Shown one piece after another: positions 63,474 to 64,000 of a DNA stretch of 64,000 nt. The notes under the pieces were generated by a model, which worked only from the letters and a program-made list of their open reading frames with translations, was not told the DNA's origin and did no database searches. The translations under genes were made by a program, and so were the position numbers. Position 1 is the stretch's first letter. Every line of letters starts with the position of its first letter. Source of the DNA: Coleofasciculus sp. FACHB-1120 (GTDB lineage Bacteria > Cyanobacteriota > Cyanobacteriia > Cyanobacteriales > FACHB-T130); NCBI RefSeq assembly GCF_014698845.1, contig NZ_JACJTV010000028.1:1-64000 (forward strand). Reading direction: 5' to 3'.

Positions 63474-64000
63474 TATGAACCCATCCAGTAATTTCCACGG
63501 GGGTACTGTTGGCAATTGTAAACTGCGATACACCCAAACTGATGGTTATTCTTAGTTATGTGCAATAAATCATTACCTTATTGCAATAAATATTTATGTG
63601 TTCTTAAAGAAAAATAAATCACTAGATAGAGGGCTAATTCATAAATTGTCTCTCCAACATCAATACAGTTAGCTAAGAGAACACATTCCCCTTTCTGGGC
63701 GGGAGTCCAATGTTTTTAAACTCTATTTCTAAACTCTTCAGAAATGAAGGATTGAGGATATTTTTTCTTATAAAAAAAGAATAATAACAAGGTTCGAGCA
63801 ATGGCTCAAAAGCGGGATACCCTACAAGAACAGACTCCTTAAATCCAATTTTGTGCTGGTATACTGCACCTAAAAATAATTTACGAATAAGCTTAATTAT
63901 TAGGTTAAAGGCTAATTGCTAATTGGGCAAAAACATCTTCGATTAGCGATTAGCCATTCATTACTCAGGCTTGAACAACACCAAAATCTTATCAACAATC
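63474..64000. other. Window end without a supported gene
   Basis: About 530 bases. AT-rich leader of the kinase, then repeat words gattagcgattagcc near 63938-63956 shared with the blocks at 12695 and 50854. No gene begins before the window stops. Confidence 0.4.

Overview
The window is chromosomal DNA of a cyanobacterium with a large, repeat-rich genome. This rests on the very frequent HIP1 octamer (gcgatcgc and its cores), the pentose-phosphate cluster in the order fbp, tal, zwf, opcA, a plastoquinol terminal oxidase, a probable photosystem II assembly protein, B12-dependent ribonucleotide reductase, and many short repeats between genes. The genus cannot be read from this window. No tRNA, rRNA, CRISPR array, prophage or intact insertion sequence was seen.

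Layout. 0.1-5 kb: TPR protein (-), ilvN (-), BON protein (+), alpha/beta hydrolase (-). 5-11 kb: infC, a 990-residue nucleotide-transporter-like/HEAT protein with a cyclic-nucleotide-binding partner, and a dynamin-like GTPase. 11-20 kb: cbiA (cobyrinate amidation), then opcA-zwf-tal-fbp on the minus strand, divergent from pfkA; glycolysis, the Calvin cycle and the oxidative pentose-phosphate path are set out from one 240-bp promoter region. 20-24 kb: RRM protein, a small conserved protein, and nrdJ split by a 249-nt group I intron. 24-31 kb: PPOX flavoprotein, cysE, an exported protein, PTOX and sbcC. 31-34 kb: a NACHT (STAND) NTPase with near-identical tandem repeats, preceded by a broken antitoxin-like gene between 49-bp inverted repeats; this is the clearest defence-type locus. 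34-39 kb: two tandem exported paralogues, a Psb35-like protein and a class A penicillin-binding protein. 39-44 kb: SemiSWEET, radical SAM protein, and a row of small exported proteins including an easily missed 52-residue one. 44-64 kb: three histidine kinases and a kinase remnant, a DUF3352-like protein, rhodanese, hrcA, three tandem membrane-protein paralogues, bioF, a duplicated YflT-like/Gly-zipper protein and an exported TPR-CHAT protein.

Three points stand out. (1) The nrdJ intron lies one codon after the presumed thiyl-radical cysteine and carries the group I core elements P, Q, R and S plus a perfect internal guide. (2) The NACHT protein holds a 48-bp tandem duplication differing at one base, a plausible engine of length variation. 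(3) At least five genes (TPR, cbiA, two kinases, CHAT) appear to carry in-frame low-complexity inserts that resemble the intergenic short repeats, at sites between or within domains. All family assignments were made by eye, without database searches.
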